Below are positions 12,561 to 24,311 of a DNA stretch of 64,000 nt, in pieces; within the stretch, counting starts at the first letter, position 1; each line of letters begins with the position of its first letter. Source of the stretch: Eleusine coracana subsp. coracana (Eukaryota; Streptophyta; Magnoliopsida; Poales; Poaceae); assembly GCA_032690845.1 (NCBI GenBank), contig CM064430.1:53045882-53109881 (forward strand), written 5' to 3'. A program made the position numbers and the translations under genes. The notes under the pieces are model-generated. The model did not search any database, was not told the DNA's origin, and saw only the letters and a program-made list of their open reading frames with translations.

Positions 12561-12930
12561 GCTGGGGTCTTCTTCTTGCTGACGATAAAGCTTAAGGTGC
12601 CGGCGTCAGCAAGGGCATCGAGGCTTCAACCTCCGCGCGTCTGAGCCCGCTGCTGCCGCCGTCGCACGCGTCCCAGCCGCCGCCGCCGCCGCGCGTCCAA
12701 GCCGAAGCCGCCGGCGCTCGCCCTTGTTGTCCGCTTTCAAGCCGCTAATGTCCTCTTCGATCTCCAGGCCGACGAGGATACGGCGGTGGAGGCGGGAGCG
12801 GAAGAGGGCGTCGATGGCCTTGGCGGCGACAGGAGGCAAGGCAGGAGCCGAGGGCGCGGGGCAGATGGCGGTGAGAGGTGAGGGCTGCTCAGGGAGTGCG
12901 CTTGACGGCGAGGAGCCACACATTGGGCCC
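12561..12930 (-). promoter_or_regulatory. GC-rich first exon/promoter region of POP5
   Basis: A GC-rich island with GCC/GCG repeats ends in a good minus-strand donor (CAG|gtactg, exon end about 12561). It is probably the 5' UTR exon and promoter-proximal part of the POP5 transcription unit. A 105-aa open frame spans it on the minus strand (12923-12606) but ends before the donor, and no domain was recognised, so I do not call it a gene. Confidence 0.45.
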
Positions 12931-13010
12931 GTCGATTCGTCAACGAACGGTACGTCGGTCCATAGCTAGTTTGTGCAGGCCCATATATTTCTCGTTCGTT
13001 GCCTGGCTGG

Positions 13011-14412
13011 CTAGCTGCCGCTATACCTATACCTTCCACCTGAGAGAACAGTCATAGAGGATACGCCACTTTCCGTATATGGATGGGATGAAATGACGTA
13101 TGAATCAAACCCTTCGTTTTGCATCAGCGTCATTGTATCGTAGGTCATATAGCTTGGTGACAGATCAGGCACCGGTTCCCTAGAATCCAAGTACTGCACG
13201 ACTCTCCGCATGCTTGGCCTCTCGTTGGGCAATGGGTGTGCACACATCAATTCAAACCCAGTTTCAGCACAAGAATTACTCCCGACTATCCTTGGATCCA
13301 CCACGTCCAGGATTGAGCCGTTGTGGTGATGCTCAATCACCCAATCTACTAAAATGACCCGGCTGTCGAGGTCACCGCAGTAAATTGGCCTTCTCCCACA
13401 GACAACCTCCAGGAGGAACACACCAAATGCAAACACATCTGTAAAGGGTTGTCTGTGACGAACTCCCTCGGCCAATGCTCACCACCTCGGCAACGAACTC
13501 CCTCGCCCCTTGCCGCGAATCATGTGAGACTTTCTTCACCGCAATCTCCAAATTGGTCGCTGAAAGTAGCCCTTTGTATACTTTGCCGAACCCTCCGACG
13601 CCGAGCAAGTTCCTATCCTTGAAGCCATCCGTTGCGTGAAATATATCTTTATATACGAACCGCTGCGGACCAAACTCGTCCTCCCAATCTTCCTTCACCT
13701 CAGCGTACCGGTGCCTCCTCCATAAGATCAGGAAGACTGCTGATAGCACTGCAGCGACGAACAACGCTGTGGTGAGCGGCAGAACGACATCCAGGACCTT
13801 GGACCGAGGCTTCGGACCCAGCCGTGGCAGGACAGGAAGCTTGGAAAAGTCGAGAGGCGGAGCTGGTCCGTCGAAGCTGAAGCTCCATCCGAGCACGTAG
13901 TGGTGCGTGGCCACGACGCCCGTCGCCGACGAGAAGCCGATATATATCTTATCCGCCATGATGCTGGAAAGATTAACGGGCGTGGAGAGAAGAGGCCTCT
14001 TGGGCTTTGGCACTTTCACCGGGGCCAGTGTCACGTTGAGCTTCCTGGCGTTGTCGTCATAATCCACCCACACTTGCATCGGCTTGCGACTGTTTAGCTC
14101 CAATTCTCTCAAGGCGCCGCCTGCCGCGTCGTCGTAGTAGCCAGCGGGCTGGGCCTGCTCCGAGATGAGGCTGTTGACATCGACACCAACGTGATTGCTG
14201 TTGATGTCACGGAACTCGGGGTTCATGATGGTGTCGAGCTCGACCGCCAAGACGTGGTCGCTCGCCGTGCCGTTTGTGGCGTTGAGGAGGCCGAGGTACT
14301 GGCCCGCTTTCGCCGCTGAGAAGTTGGTGGTTGGGGAAAACACGAAGGCCAGGCCGTGATCACTGACCCCGTCGTAGCTGGACACGATGGCGAACACGAA
14401 GCACGCCTTTCA
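13011..14412 (-). pseudogene. L-type lectin receptor kinase pseudogene (subtype B)
   Basis: This is homologous to the intact B-type genes at 34.6 and 43.65 kb but broken twice. The 5' part (signal peptide and about the first 100 residues) is missing: similarity starts at FVFAIVSSYDG near 14405. The rest of the lectin domain, the hinge, the transmembrane segment and the kinase start (LLGVGGFGKVYKG, IAVKK) are present down to EVVSIGR near 13480. The frame then breaks and resumes at ...PFTDVFAFGVFLLEVVCGRRP, so about 125-130 residues of kinase core are gone, including the HRD catalytic loop and the DFG motif. The 3' end also runs past the usual SGGR terminus. The upstream DNA (14460-15260) still resembles the promoter of the 34.6 kb gene. 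It cannot encode an active kinase. Confidence 0.93.
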
Positions 14413-15669
14413 CAGCGAGAGAGAGAGCTGAAAGTGATCCTGATCAAACCAGAGATAAGGACGTTTATGGCAAGGACGACTACTACTATTAAAAGTATAT
14501 GAATCTATTGTTCTCGAACAAAATTTGTCCCGGAGCGCTTGAATCTAATTGCCACGGCGCCCATCTATATCTCTGGACCGGAGACAATTCTGCTACAACA
14601 CTTAAAACTCTTCTGTGTGACAACTGGCCAGTTTTGCCGGTGGCGTGCCTGACAGGACGCAAACATGCATCACAGATTGTCTAAACAGGACGGTTTTTAG
14701 GCTATTTGATACCATTCCAAGATGTTCCATGTCTTCTAGGTTACCCAAACAATCCACGTTTTCTTCATGATGTTGAAGCGAAAGCCGTATTTTTACTTTT
14801 CCGACAACGCGTCTTGACATGTATTTCGTTAAAAGGAAAGCAATGTCTTATTACAGTGATCTGTCACGCCACTAATGCTAACTTGGGTAGTGGGCAAAAG
14901 ACATTTCCCCCTGATTCACAGACTTCTGACCTAGTTTGCGTTGTATTCTAGAGAGGAAGGAACAACCTTCCTTATCAGTACAGCTCGATAACAACGACAA
15001 GTCTATCTACTACGACTTCCTGATTCCTGAAGTTATGGTTTAGCTGAGTTCTTAAATGATAAAAAAAAACTACGAGACATTTCTATGGCACTCAGCAACG
15101 ACATAAAGGATAGGCCATCTTGCTGCTCAATCCATTCTAGAGTCAAGATTTTTTTTTATCACATTCTAGAGTCAAGATTGATCTTGACACGGGTTGATTT
15201 TTCAGCAGTTTGAGCTTTGCACGTTTGACACGGTTTGATTTTTCAACATTTTAGTTCGTGGCATCGTGCACAGTCTCGTGCGATAATAGGCCCACACGTA
15301 CGCCCGTCCCCAATTCGCAATCACCCGAATATTATGTCCTGATTATTGTCATCATATGCATGCATTTTTCATTTTAAATGAAGCGCAAACTATTTCTAGG
15401 AAAAATGTAGGGACACATCAGAGCTACCTGGCTACCTCCATCGATATCGTGCAGCCGATTAATTCAGTGCTTCTGCTTTCTATTTGCAAAGAGAATTATC
15501 AGGTGCGTACTAAAAATCTCGTAACCAGTACTAATAATTCCGTACCATCTCACTACAATTAATCATAAGTAATAAAAATTATTCCATTATCATTGTGGTG
15601 CCAACAGCAAAAATATTAAACTTGCTAATTACAAAAATATATCATCTTCTTTGCAAAAAAAAAAAAAAA
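14413..15669. other. Remnant LecRK promoter region
   Basis: No gene. Much of 14460-15260 is similar to the DNA upstream of the B-type LecRK at 36.6-37.1 kb. Shared landmarks are 'ggcaaggac.act', 'attctgctaca', 'ggcgtgcct', 'cagattgtc..aa.aggacgg' and 'caagattgatcttgac'. This shows the pseudogene was copied together with its 5' flank. A short direct repeat 'cattctagagtcaagat' occurs at about 15134 and 15163. Confidence 0.6.
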
Positions 15670-17613
15670 TCATCTTCCCATCGAGAGATCGGAAATGGAA
15701 CCTATGCTTGTGGATGACACACACGACACTGCATTCTGGTTGAATCCCCTCCCATACATCCGATCCATCAATGTGAAGTCGAGGTGCGCTGGTGACATGT
15801 TTGGAAGGATCATGTTGCCGTCAAGGCACTGCATGAACTGCCGCATGGTTGGCCTCGCATTGGGTAATGGATGCAAGCATAATAGCCCAAGCTTTAGTAC
15901 GAGAGAGACGTCTTCAGGGTTATATCCATTTGGAATCCTTGGGTCGATGGCATCAACGATCGAACCCTTGCGCCAATGTTCCATTACTCGATCAACCAGC
16001 ACAATGCCATTGTTGTGTTCATTTTTCTCAATAGGCCTTCGTCCGCAACTGACCTCCAGAAGAAAAGCCCCAAAAGCAAAGACATCGGTTGCCGGAGTTG
16101 CCTTGCCAGTGTGGCCCAGCTCAGGGGCTAAGTAACCCATAGTGCCCACAACATGGGTTGTATGAGCATCGTCTCCGTGGTCGTACAACCTTGCAAGACC
16201 AAAATCACCTAGCCGTCCATTCATTTCACCATCGAGGAGCACATTACTCGCCTTAACATCGCGATGAATGACAACTTGCTCCCAATCCTCATGGAGATAC
16301 AGTAGACCGGATGCCACTCCTCGAATTATGTGAAACCTCTGAGGCCAATCCAACGGACTGTTGCTTCCGTCGTACAAGAATTTATCGAGGCTACCGTTTG
16401 GCATGTAATCGTAGACCAAGAGAAGTTCACCTTTGCGTCGGCAGTAGCCGAGCAGCTGCACGAGGTTGCGGTGCCTCAGTCGTCCCATACTTACAATCTC
16501 GGCAATGAACTCCTTCATGCCCTTCCTGGACTGGTGCGACATTTTCTTCACTGCGACCTCCATGTCAGGCTTGCGGAGAACGCCCTTGTACACGCTTCCA
16601 AACCCTCCCGCGCCGAGCAGCCGCTCGGGACTGAACCCATTGGTGGCATGGTACAAGTCCTTGTACGAGAACCGGTGCGACCCGAACAGGGCCTCCCAGT
16701 CGTCGTGCAGCTCGTCGTACTTGAGCCTCCGCCGAACCAATGCGTAAATCGCGATGCCCGCGGCGAGCACCAACGCCGCTGACGCTACGGGTAGCACGAT
16801 CTCCAGCACCTTGGAACGCGAAGCTCCAGCCGAGTACGAAGTGGCGCGAGAAGAGGATGCCCGTCGACGACGAGAACCCGACGTACGCCGCGCCTCGCAC
16901 CACGTCGGAGAGGTCCACGACGGCCCGCAGCAGCGGCCTCTTGGGCTTGGGCAGGCCCAGCGGGGCCATGGTCACGGCCACCTGCATGGCCACGCCGTCG
17001 TAGTCCACCCAGGCCTGCATGGCCCGCCGGCTGATCAGGCTCAGGTTCCGGAACTCGCCCGTGCCGTCTTCGAAGTACCCGGCGTTCGCGGTGACGCGCG
17101 ACACCAAGCTGTTGACGTCGATGCCGACGTGGTTGCTGTTGGGGCCGCGCACCTCGGCGTTGAAGAGCGTGTCGAACTCTGGTTGCCGTTGTCTGAGCCG
17201 TTGAGGAGGCCGAGGAAGTGGCTCGGCATCGCGGTGGCCAGCACGGCCCGGTCCGCGGCAACGAAGAAGGCCAGCCCGTGGCTGCTCAGGTCGGTGAACT
17301 GCCCGAAGATGGCGAAGGCGAAGGTGGTGGAGAAGGAACGCGCGGCTGTGGCGTTGCGGGCGGCGGGGTCGCGGAACGGCAGCCGGGACGGGTGGAACGC
17401 GTGGCCTGTCTTCTGGACGGTGCCGTTGGTGAGCACCAGGAGGCCGTTCGATGACACTGCAGCCGTGCCGTCGAGGGTGAGGTTCGCGCCCTTGAAGCCG
17501 TTGTAGACGAACTGATGGCCGCCATCGCCTCCGGTGGCCGCGACACAGCGATTAGCTGGTGCGAGAAGAAGACACAGGAGGGCAGTAAAAAGCTGAAGCA
17601 GCATTGCCTCCAA
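15670..17613 (-). pseudogene. L-type lectin receptor kinase, lectin part frameshifted (subtype A)
   Basis: The open frame starts at 17613 with a signal peptide (MEAMLLQLFTALLC...) and a good lectin start (QFVYNGFKGANLTLDG). Near 17178 about 22 bp is missing compared with the 30.8 kb paralogue, which shifts the frame; translation from the start ends at 17041. A second loss of about 70 bp near 16815, in the hinge, shifts the frame back. The 3' portion (16809-15670, 379 codons) is fully open. It contains the transmembrane helix and a complete kinase with GAGGFGSVYKG, VAVKK, HRDVKASN, GDFGLAR and the C-terminal SMGR. LecRK genes are normally intronless, and no splice sites would heal the breaks. 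As a full receptor it is dead, but a lectin-less membrane kinase could still be made from the Met at 16809. Confidence 0.9.
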
Positions 17614-17752
17614 CTTGATGAAAACCAGCTTGCTTTACCTTGAAATGCGGCAACATGTACGCAGGAAATCGGCAGCTTTCACGATAGGCATTTGCAAGAG
17701 TAGTTTTCAACGAGAAAAAAAAATCTGAGATACTTGCGACTCCTACCAAGTT

Positions 17753-19524
17753 TGAAGGACCGAGAAGACGACCAGAGGGAGGGTGAATGGGATCCAATCA
17801 AAATTCTCCAAGAGAACTTGGCCTATATCCCAAAAACAACCCGAAGCAACCTCCGAACTGATCACTAAGACTACATACACCAATTCGTGGTGTACTAGCC
17901 CTAGGAATGATCAACCATAGCAAAGGAATACTGCGGAAACAAAAAGGGAAGAAGCAATGCTCAAAAGTTCAGAACTGAACACCAATCGACAGTGCCGGTT
18001 GGCATCGACAGTGCCGGTACGCGTCATCGGCAGTGCCGGTCCCACCTATCGGCAGTGCCGGTGCGGAATGCAGTCTCACTGGAATCTACAGACTAGTCCA
18101 ATCGGCAGTGCCGATCCTGGTCATTGGTAGTGCCGGTCGGCCCTCGACAGAACAGAAAAACTCTCGGGATCTTCTCAAATCTTCTCCAAAACTCAATCAA
18201 ACAAACTCCAAATGATGCGATTTTTGGACCAGTGAATCCTCATCACATCACGACCCTAATCCAAGTAGATCAACTCAATTGGCTCAAGAAATCATCATGA
18301 ATTTTAGATCTCGTGCCAAGAACACCAAAAAGGGAAAACTTAAGAAATCCTTCAAATCGAAGTAGCTAGAACTATTGATTCGATCAAGGATCCATAAAGG
18401 ATTATTCTAGCTCATCCTAGCAACAAGTTTCTAAAGAAATCCGGGTCAAAAACTCTTCCAAAAGTGAGATCGAAAATCACCATAAAAATGCTTCCGAAAA
18501 TAGGAAAAAAGGAATTTCGGGATTCAAGTTAAGAGAGAAATCTTGAGCACGAAAATACTTCTCATATCATAGAAATGTGCTTACAAGATCCATAGGTACA
18601 AGACAAGAAAGTCACCCTTTTCCTCCCACTATTTGAAAGAGCAAGAGTTGTCTCTCACACACCCACTACTCTCCTCTCAAACATGAAGTCCTCTCCTAGC
18701 ACTTTGAATAGAGTCCTAACACAAGGCTAATGGAAGAGAGGTACCTCTCCCACTAGCCACACCTCTCCTTATATAGGCCTAGGGTCTATTGTCCACATGA
18801 CCACTCTACCCTTGACCTACATAACATACCCACCTACCACCGGGGGCATAACTGTCCATCTTTTTCTTCATCGCCCAAATGTCATTGGATACTTCACGTC
18901 TTTGCTTCATCTCGAAGCAAGCTCCGTGATGGTGCCATGTGCACCACCAACCACCGCCACCGGTTTTGAGGCCTAAACCGAGAAACCGCCTTGCACTCTT
19001 ATCAAAGTGCGACTTCTCGATATCGACGCGTGTCACCTTGTCCCGCGATCCTAATCATCGGCAAGTCTCTCCCAGTCCCTGTCCATCAGGCTCCCTTGTC
19101 ACTTGCACCGGCATCTCATTCGCCTTGACTTGGTTAACACGCCGTCTTCATCACCACCACGGTTTTGAGGCTCAACCGTGAAACCGTCTGTGCTTCTTGC
19201 CTCTCCATGTGTACGGTGTGGATCACACTTAACTTTACCCGGCATCCCGATCATCTGGCCCCAAGTCCCCTACTTGTGCCCGATCCTCTCGTTGTTGACC
19301 GCCAAGTTGACTCCAGTGACCTACATATCATGAGACAAGCAAACACATTTCCCATCTCCTGCAACATCACCAATATCTCTACCAACTCCGGTTAATCATA
19401 ACCATGATATGCAAACCCATACAATACCTGGATTCCCGTATTTCAACTCAAACACCAAATCCGCTCAAGTCAATTACTCATCATAAATATAGCAAACCAT
19501 GGCACAAATCCACATGGTTTCTCA
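17753..19524 (-). repeat. 3' LTR of the copia element
   Basis: This is 1772 bp and lies next to the 5' end of the LecRK pseudogene. It contains a minus-strand TATATAAG box at 18775-18768 and six copies of an ATCGGCAGTGCCGGT-like motif at about 17984-18140. It differs from the other LTR by scattered substitutions and by one fewer motif unit, which accounts for its shorter length. Confidence 0.95.
18768..18775 (-). promoter_or_regulatory. TATA box in the 3' LTR
   Basis: TATATAAG on the minus strand within a CCTATATAAGGAGAGG context. The same sequence is in the other LTR at 27614-27607, as expected for the retroelement promoter. Transcription from this copy would run left, toward the LecRK pseudogene at 17613. 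Confidence 0.7.
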
Positions 19525-20770
19525 ATCTCCCCCTTGATGAGTACATTGACAACACCAAATGCACAAAGATTAGAGATTGAAATGTGAAGTCGAATAAGCA
19601 CATCCAAATAGCCAAACCCAAAGAAAAGGTGAAAACAAGCCATCTAGCAAGTAGGGATCACAAAACCAAGAGTTGGCAAAGAAAGCGACTTGAGACGCAA
19701 AGGATGTGAAAAGCGCAAGAAACCGCTCAAGATCATGATATGCTCCCCCTCAAGTTATGGTAGGTCTTATGTAGTGCAAAATGGATCATATGAGTTTCTT
19801 AGCATTATTTGTGCATGACGCCAAGGAGCTTCAACAATTATGCAATGCATGAAAATGCAAACCTAAGAAGCTTCAACAATTATGCAAACAAACATTTAAC
19901 TTTCCTAACCATAACCATAGTGCCATAAAGTGTAAAGGCAATAGCTCCCAATCATGTAAAGATCAAAAATAGATAGCAAGGCATAAACACCATGAGCTAT
20001 ACAGGCTAAGCAGAAAAATTGACTAGCTTAGATAGAATCAAATTTTGCTTATCATGAGAAAATCTACCACCACATGTGTAAGTACTCTCATCCAAGGTAA
20101 AACAAGCACCAAGTGAATCATAAGAATCTAGCCAGTTTCAATCTCAACAAGGGCAACAAGCATTCATAGAAAATGAGCTCTATAAACGCTCACATATAAA
20201 ATAGAGACTTAGTTGATCAAGTGATTATAGTTTATCCTCATGTGTCCTCTTATCCATACGGAGGGTCGCACGACTGGGTACGGCAAACACCCCGAGGCTT
20301 CAAGTCACAATGTTTGGATTTAGCATTATTGAGTAGTTCTTGATCAAAGCACTTAGCAAATTTTTCAGGATTATGCACAAGACAAAAGAGCATGCCTTTG
20401 CGGCAAAAGGAACACATGTTCTCACAATGTTACATCATGAGCTAAACATTTGCAAAGCCTTCCATTTCGCAAACACAAGGTGCCAAAGCCAAGACATCCT
20501 CTAGACTAGCCTTAATGCAAGCTTCAACAAGGATAAAAGCAATTATACACATGCTGAACAAGTTTTAGCAAGATTAGATCATAAGGTTCACAAGAAGCTC
20601 AGTTTACCTTTAAGATTAGCAAGTTACTCACATGAGTTTATAACAAGCCATCTAGAAAATCTAAGCATGAGAGATTACCATCACATCCACACAACTTAGC
20701 TCAAGCTCAATCATAGTAAAGAGAAATGCAAGAAAGCATAAGAATCAAAGCTCATCTATCAATGCATATA
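19525..20770 (-). other. Non-coding 3' internal region of the copia element
   Basis: About 1.25 kb between the end of pol and the 3' LTR without a convincing open frame. On the minus strand it carries purine tracts ending GGGGGAG: one directly at the LTR (about 19525-19537), one near 19741-19755, and one at about 20826-20840 just inside the end of pol. Repeated purine tracts are a feature described for Sireviruses. The tract at the LTR is the likely plus-strand primer. Confidence 0.65.
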
Positions 20771-22451
20771 TTACATATGAGATGCAATGCAAAAATGATA
20801 AGATACATATATACAAGAGAAAACCAACTCCCCCTCAAATGATGCCATAGGGATGACAAACATCAAGTTCCCCCGAAGAAAAGCATGTCTCGAAGCATCT
20901 AGGGGCTTGGTGAGGATATCAACTAGTTGGTTTTTGGTATCAATATATTTGAGCTCAACATCCCCCTTCTCAATATTGTCTCTCAAGAAGTGGAATCGCA
21001 CATTGATGTGTTTGACCTTACCATGTTGGACGGGGTTTTTGGCTAAGCATATGGCACTGGAGTTATCACACATGAGTGCAACACCCTTAAAAGTTAACCC
21101 ATAGTCTCTCATGATAGATACAATCCATAGGATTTGTGAGCAGCAGCTAGCAGCAGCTACATACTCAGCCTCTGTGGTGGAGTGGGCAACACTCGACTGT
21201 TTACGAGAAGACCAACAGATCAAAGAAGTACCCAAGAAATGGCAAGTACCAGAAGTGCTCTTCCTATCAATTCTACACCCAACAAAGTCCGCATCCGAAT
21301 ACCCAATGAGATCAAGAGATGAAGATGCAGAGTACCAAAGACCAAACTCAAGGGTGTATTTAAGATACCTGAAGATACGCTTGACAACCTTGTGATAAGT
21401 CACCCTTGGGGAAGTTTGAAAGCGAGCACAAATACACACCACAAAGTGTATGTCGGGTCTTGTCGTTGTCAGGTACAAGAGGGAGCCAATCATGCTCCTG
21501 TACTCCCTTTGATCCACTGCTTCACAGTCTTCATCAGGGTCAAGAGCCGTTGTAGTGAACATTGGTGTAGACAACGGCTTCACATTGACCATGTCGAACT
21601 TCTTCAGTAGATCCTTCGTGTACTTGGCTTGATGTATGAAAGTGCCTTGCTTGCACTGCTTGATTTGAAGTCCAAGAAAGAAGGTGAGCTCTCTTATCAT
21701 CGACATCTGGAATCCACTTTCCATAGCTTCCTGAAACCTAGACACAAGAGCATGAACCATCAAAGATGATATCATCCATGTAAATCTGAACCATTAGAAA
21801 GTCATTGCCATGTTTGAGAGTGAACAAGGTTTTATCAACATACCCCATGACATACCCACGCTCTAGCAAGAAGGTCTTAAGCCTAGCATACCATGTCCTA
21901 GATGCTTGCTTTAGCCCGTACAAAGCCTTCTTAAGCTTGTACACACAATTTGCGTATTTATGGTGCTTAAAGCCAGGGGGTTGCCTCACATACACTTTTT
22001 CCTCTATGAAACCATTTTAGAAAGCACTTTTGACATCCATTTGATAGAGTCTAATACCCTTGGAGGCAGTAAATGCAAGCAAGATCCTAATGGCTTCTAT
22101 GCGAGCAACAGGAGCAAAGTTTTCACCATAATCTAAGCCCTCCACTTGGCTAAAACCTTGAGCAACTAGCCTAGCCTTGTTTCTCACAACCTCACCATCC
22201 TCCCCATGTTTGTTTTTGAACACCCACTTGGTTTCTATGACATTGACATTTTTGGGAGGCTCTACAAGGGTCCAGACTTTGTTTCTCTCAAAGTTTTCCA
22301 ACTCCTCATGCATGGCATTAACCCAATGTTCATCAGATAGTACGTGTCCAACATCCCGGGGTTCAAAGGTTGCAACAAAGAGAGAATTGGTAAAGTAAGC
22401 AAGATGTGCAGACCTTGACCTTGTTGTCCTCTCATAGAGATTACCGATCAT
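20771..22451 (-). pseudogene. Copia reverse transcriptase and RNase H, interrupted
   Basis: Three consecutive pieces of one polyprotein. Piece 22451-22017 holds the RT start (KARLVAQGFSQVEGLDYGE, ending in QMDVKSAF at an in-frame stop). Piece 21995-21738 holds KLKKALYGLKQASRTWY and the active-site YMDD, then loses frame. Piece 21775-20771 holds the RT thumb and RNase H (SDADFVGCRIDRKSTSG, TEAEYVAAASCC). The stop near 22018 and the frameshift near 21760 mean no full-length enzyme can be read. Confidence 0.92.
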
Positions 22452-23996
22452 CTATTGAGGTGGGTGTCGACGCTGAATATGGTGAGGAGCCTCTCTCTCA
22501 GAGTGTACCTCCCCCTCAACCATAGCTGGAGCTTGCTCGACAGCTGATGAAGTCGATGCAGAAGCTTCTGGACCCTCTACTGGAGTGGTGGTAGTATCAG
22601 GAACAGGCTCGGATGTGGGATGGAATGACTCATCATCATCATCATCCAAGCCCTGTAGGTCCTCTTCTACAAAGATGCTCTCCTCCATTTCCGTGGTACA
22701 TGTAGTCTCAATCACATTCCTTGCACAATAGTTTGATTCATCAAAGGTTACATCGCAGGATTCTACGATGGTATTAGTCTCCAAATTCAAAACTCTGTAG
22801 GAATGACCATGAAGAGAGTAACCAAGAAAGATTCCATCAAAAGATCTCGACTCAAACTTATCAAGATTGCCACGCTTGAGAATAAAGCACTTGCAACCAA
22901 AGGCACGCAAATGAGAAACCGAGGGTTTTCTCCCAAAACGCAGCTCATAAGAAGTCACATTAAGAATTGAGCGCAAGAAAATCCGATTGGAAACATAGCA
23001 AGCAGTGCTAATGGCCTCAGCCCAGAACCGCCTCAGAGTCCTATGCTCATCGAGCATCGTCCGGGCCATCTCCACTAAGGTTCTATTCTTTCTTTCAACC
23101 ATACCGTTCTGCTGGGGAACCCGAGGTGCTGAAAACTGATGCTCAATACCATGCTCAAGACAGAAAGCATCAAAGGAGGAGTTCTTGAATTCGGTGCCAT
23201 TGTCACTGCGAATTGCTCGTAATGCACCAGGGAGTTCCTTAAACAACCTCATAGCTAAGCTCCAAAAGTGATGAAACACTTCATCCTTGCTCTCAAGAAA
23301 GTAGATCCAAGAGTAGCGAGAATAGTCGTCAACAATCACAAGAACATACCACTTCCCACCCGCCGAATGAACCCGAGAAGAACCAACAGTGTCCATATGA
23401 AGCAACTCTCCAGGGCATTCAGTCATCACCAAATTGATTGGTGGATAAGAAGCGGCAATTATTTTCCTATGACGACAAGGAGCACAAACCAAATCCTTAT
23501 CAAATTTGAGCTTAGGCAATCCTCGGATCAAACCTAGGCCACTTAAGTGACATAACAAGTCAAATCTCATGTGACCTAGTCTCCTATGGCATTTCCAGAG
23601 CTCAGAAGAAGATTGAGCAAACAAGCACTTGTGAGAACCAGGAGAACCAACAAAATCAGCCTGAAAAACTCTGCCAATGCGAGAAATCCCATAAACCAAA
23701 GAACCACTCGAATCAAGAACACAAGAAGCATTCGACTTAAAGCGCACTTCCAAACCAACATCAAGAAGCTGAGAGATAGAGAGGAGATTGTACTTAAGAA
23801 ACTCAACCAAACCAACATCATTGAGAGTGAAGTTCTCATTTACCTTTACCACGCGCCTTCCCTTCACTCTTCCTCTCTTGTCATCTCCAAAGGTCACATA
23901 CTCCCGACGCTTCAAGGGAGTGAGGCTGGAGAACCACTTTGCATTTCCGGTCATGTGGCACGAACACCCGGAATCCATCAACCACTTGTTCTCCAA
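22452..23996 (-). pseudogene. Copia protease end and integrase
   Basis: Opens with WLMDSGCSCHMTGN, the aspartic protease active-site region (DSG). It then has a GAG-pre-integrase HHCC-like region (LGHMRFDLLCHL ... CAPCRH) and the integrase core with its conserved acidic residues (LHMDTVGSS, VIVDDYSRYSW, RSDNGTEF, VERKNRTL). The frame ends in a stop directly before the RT segment. Confidence 0.92.
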
Positions 23997-24311
23997 GCCT
24001 CCACCTGCTGCCTACAAAGAACGAGAAGTGAAAGTCGATGGCTCAGTGCTGGGGTTAGTCAAAAAGCATTTGGGAATCCAGCACTTAACCATACGACCAG
24101 TAGTAGTCATCACAGTTCTTTGCACTTTATCATTCGAACGCATGGGACGAGAACCACGATGGGGAAAATATGGCCTGTCAAAGCATATCGACTCAAACCT
24201 TGGGTTGTGAGGATAGAAATTATCTGTGTGAAAGCCAAATCCACGCGAGTGACGCTCACCACGATGGGGAAAACGTGGGGTGCCAAAGCGCTGCTGTGCA
24301 AAGCCTCTGTT

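Noticed and set aside
12606..12923. 105-aa frame upstream of POP5
   Set aside because: It ends before the nearby splice donor, is low-complexity and has no known domain. It is more likely a 5' UTR exon.
16565..17152. Middle frame of the LecRK pseudogene as a separate gene
   Set aside because: It is the lectin-domain part displaced by two deletions and has no start or end of its own.
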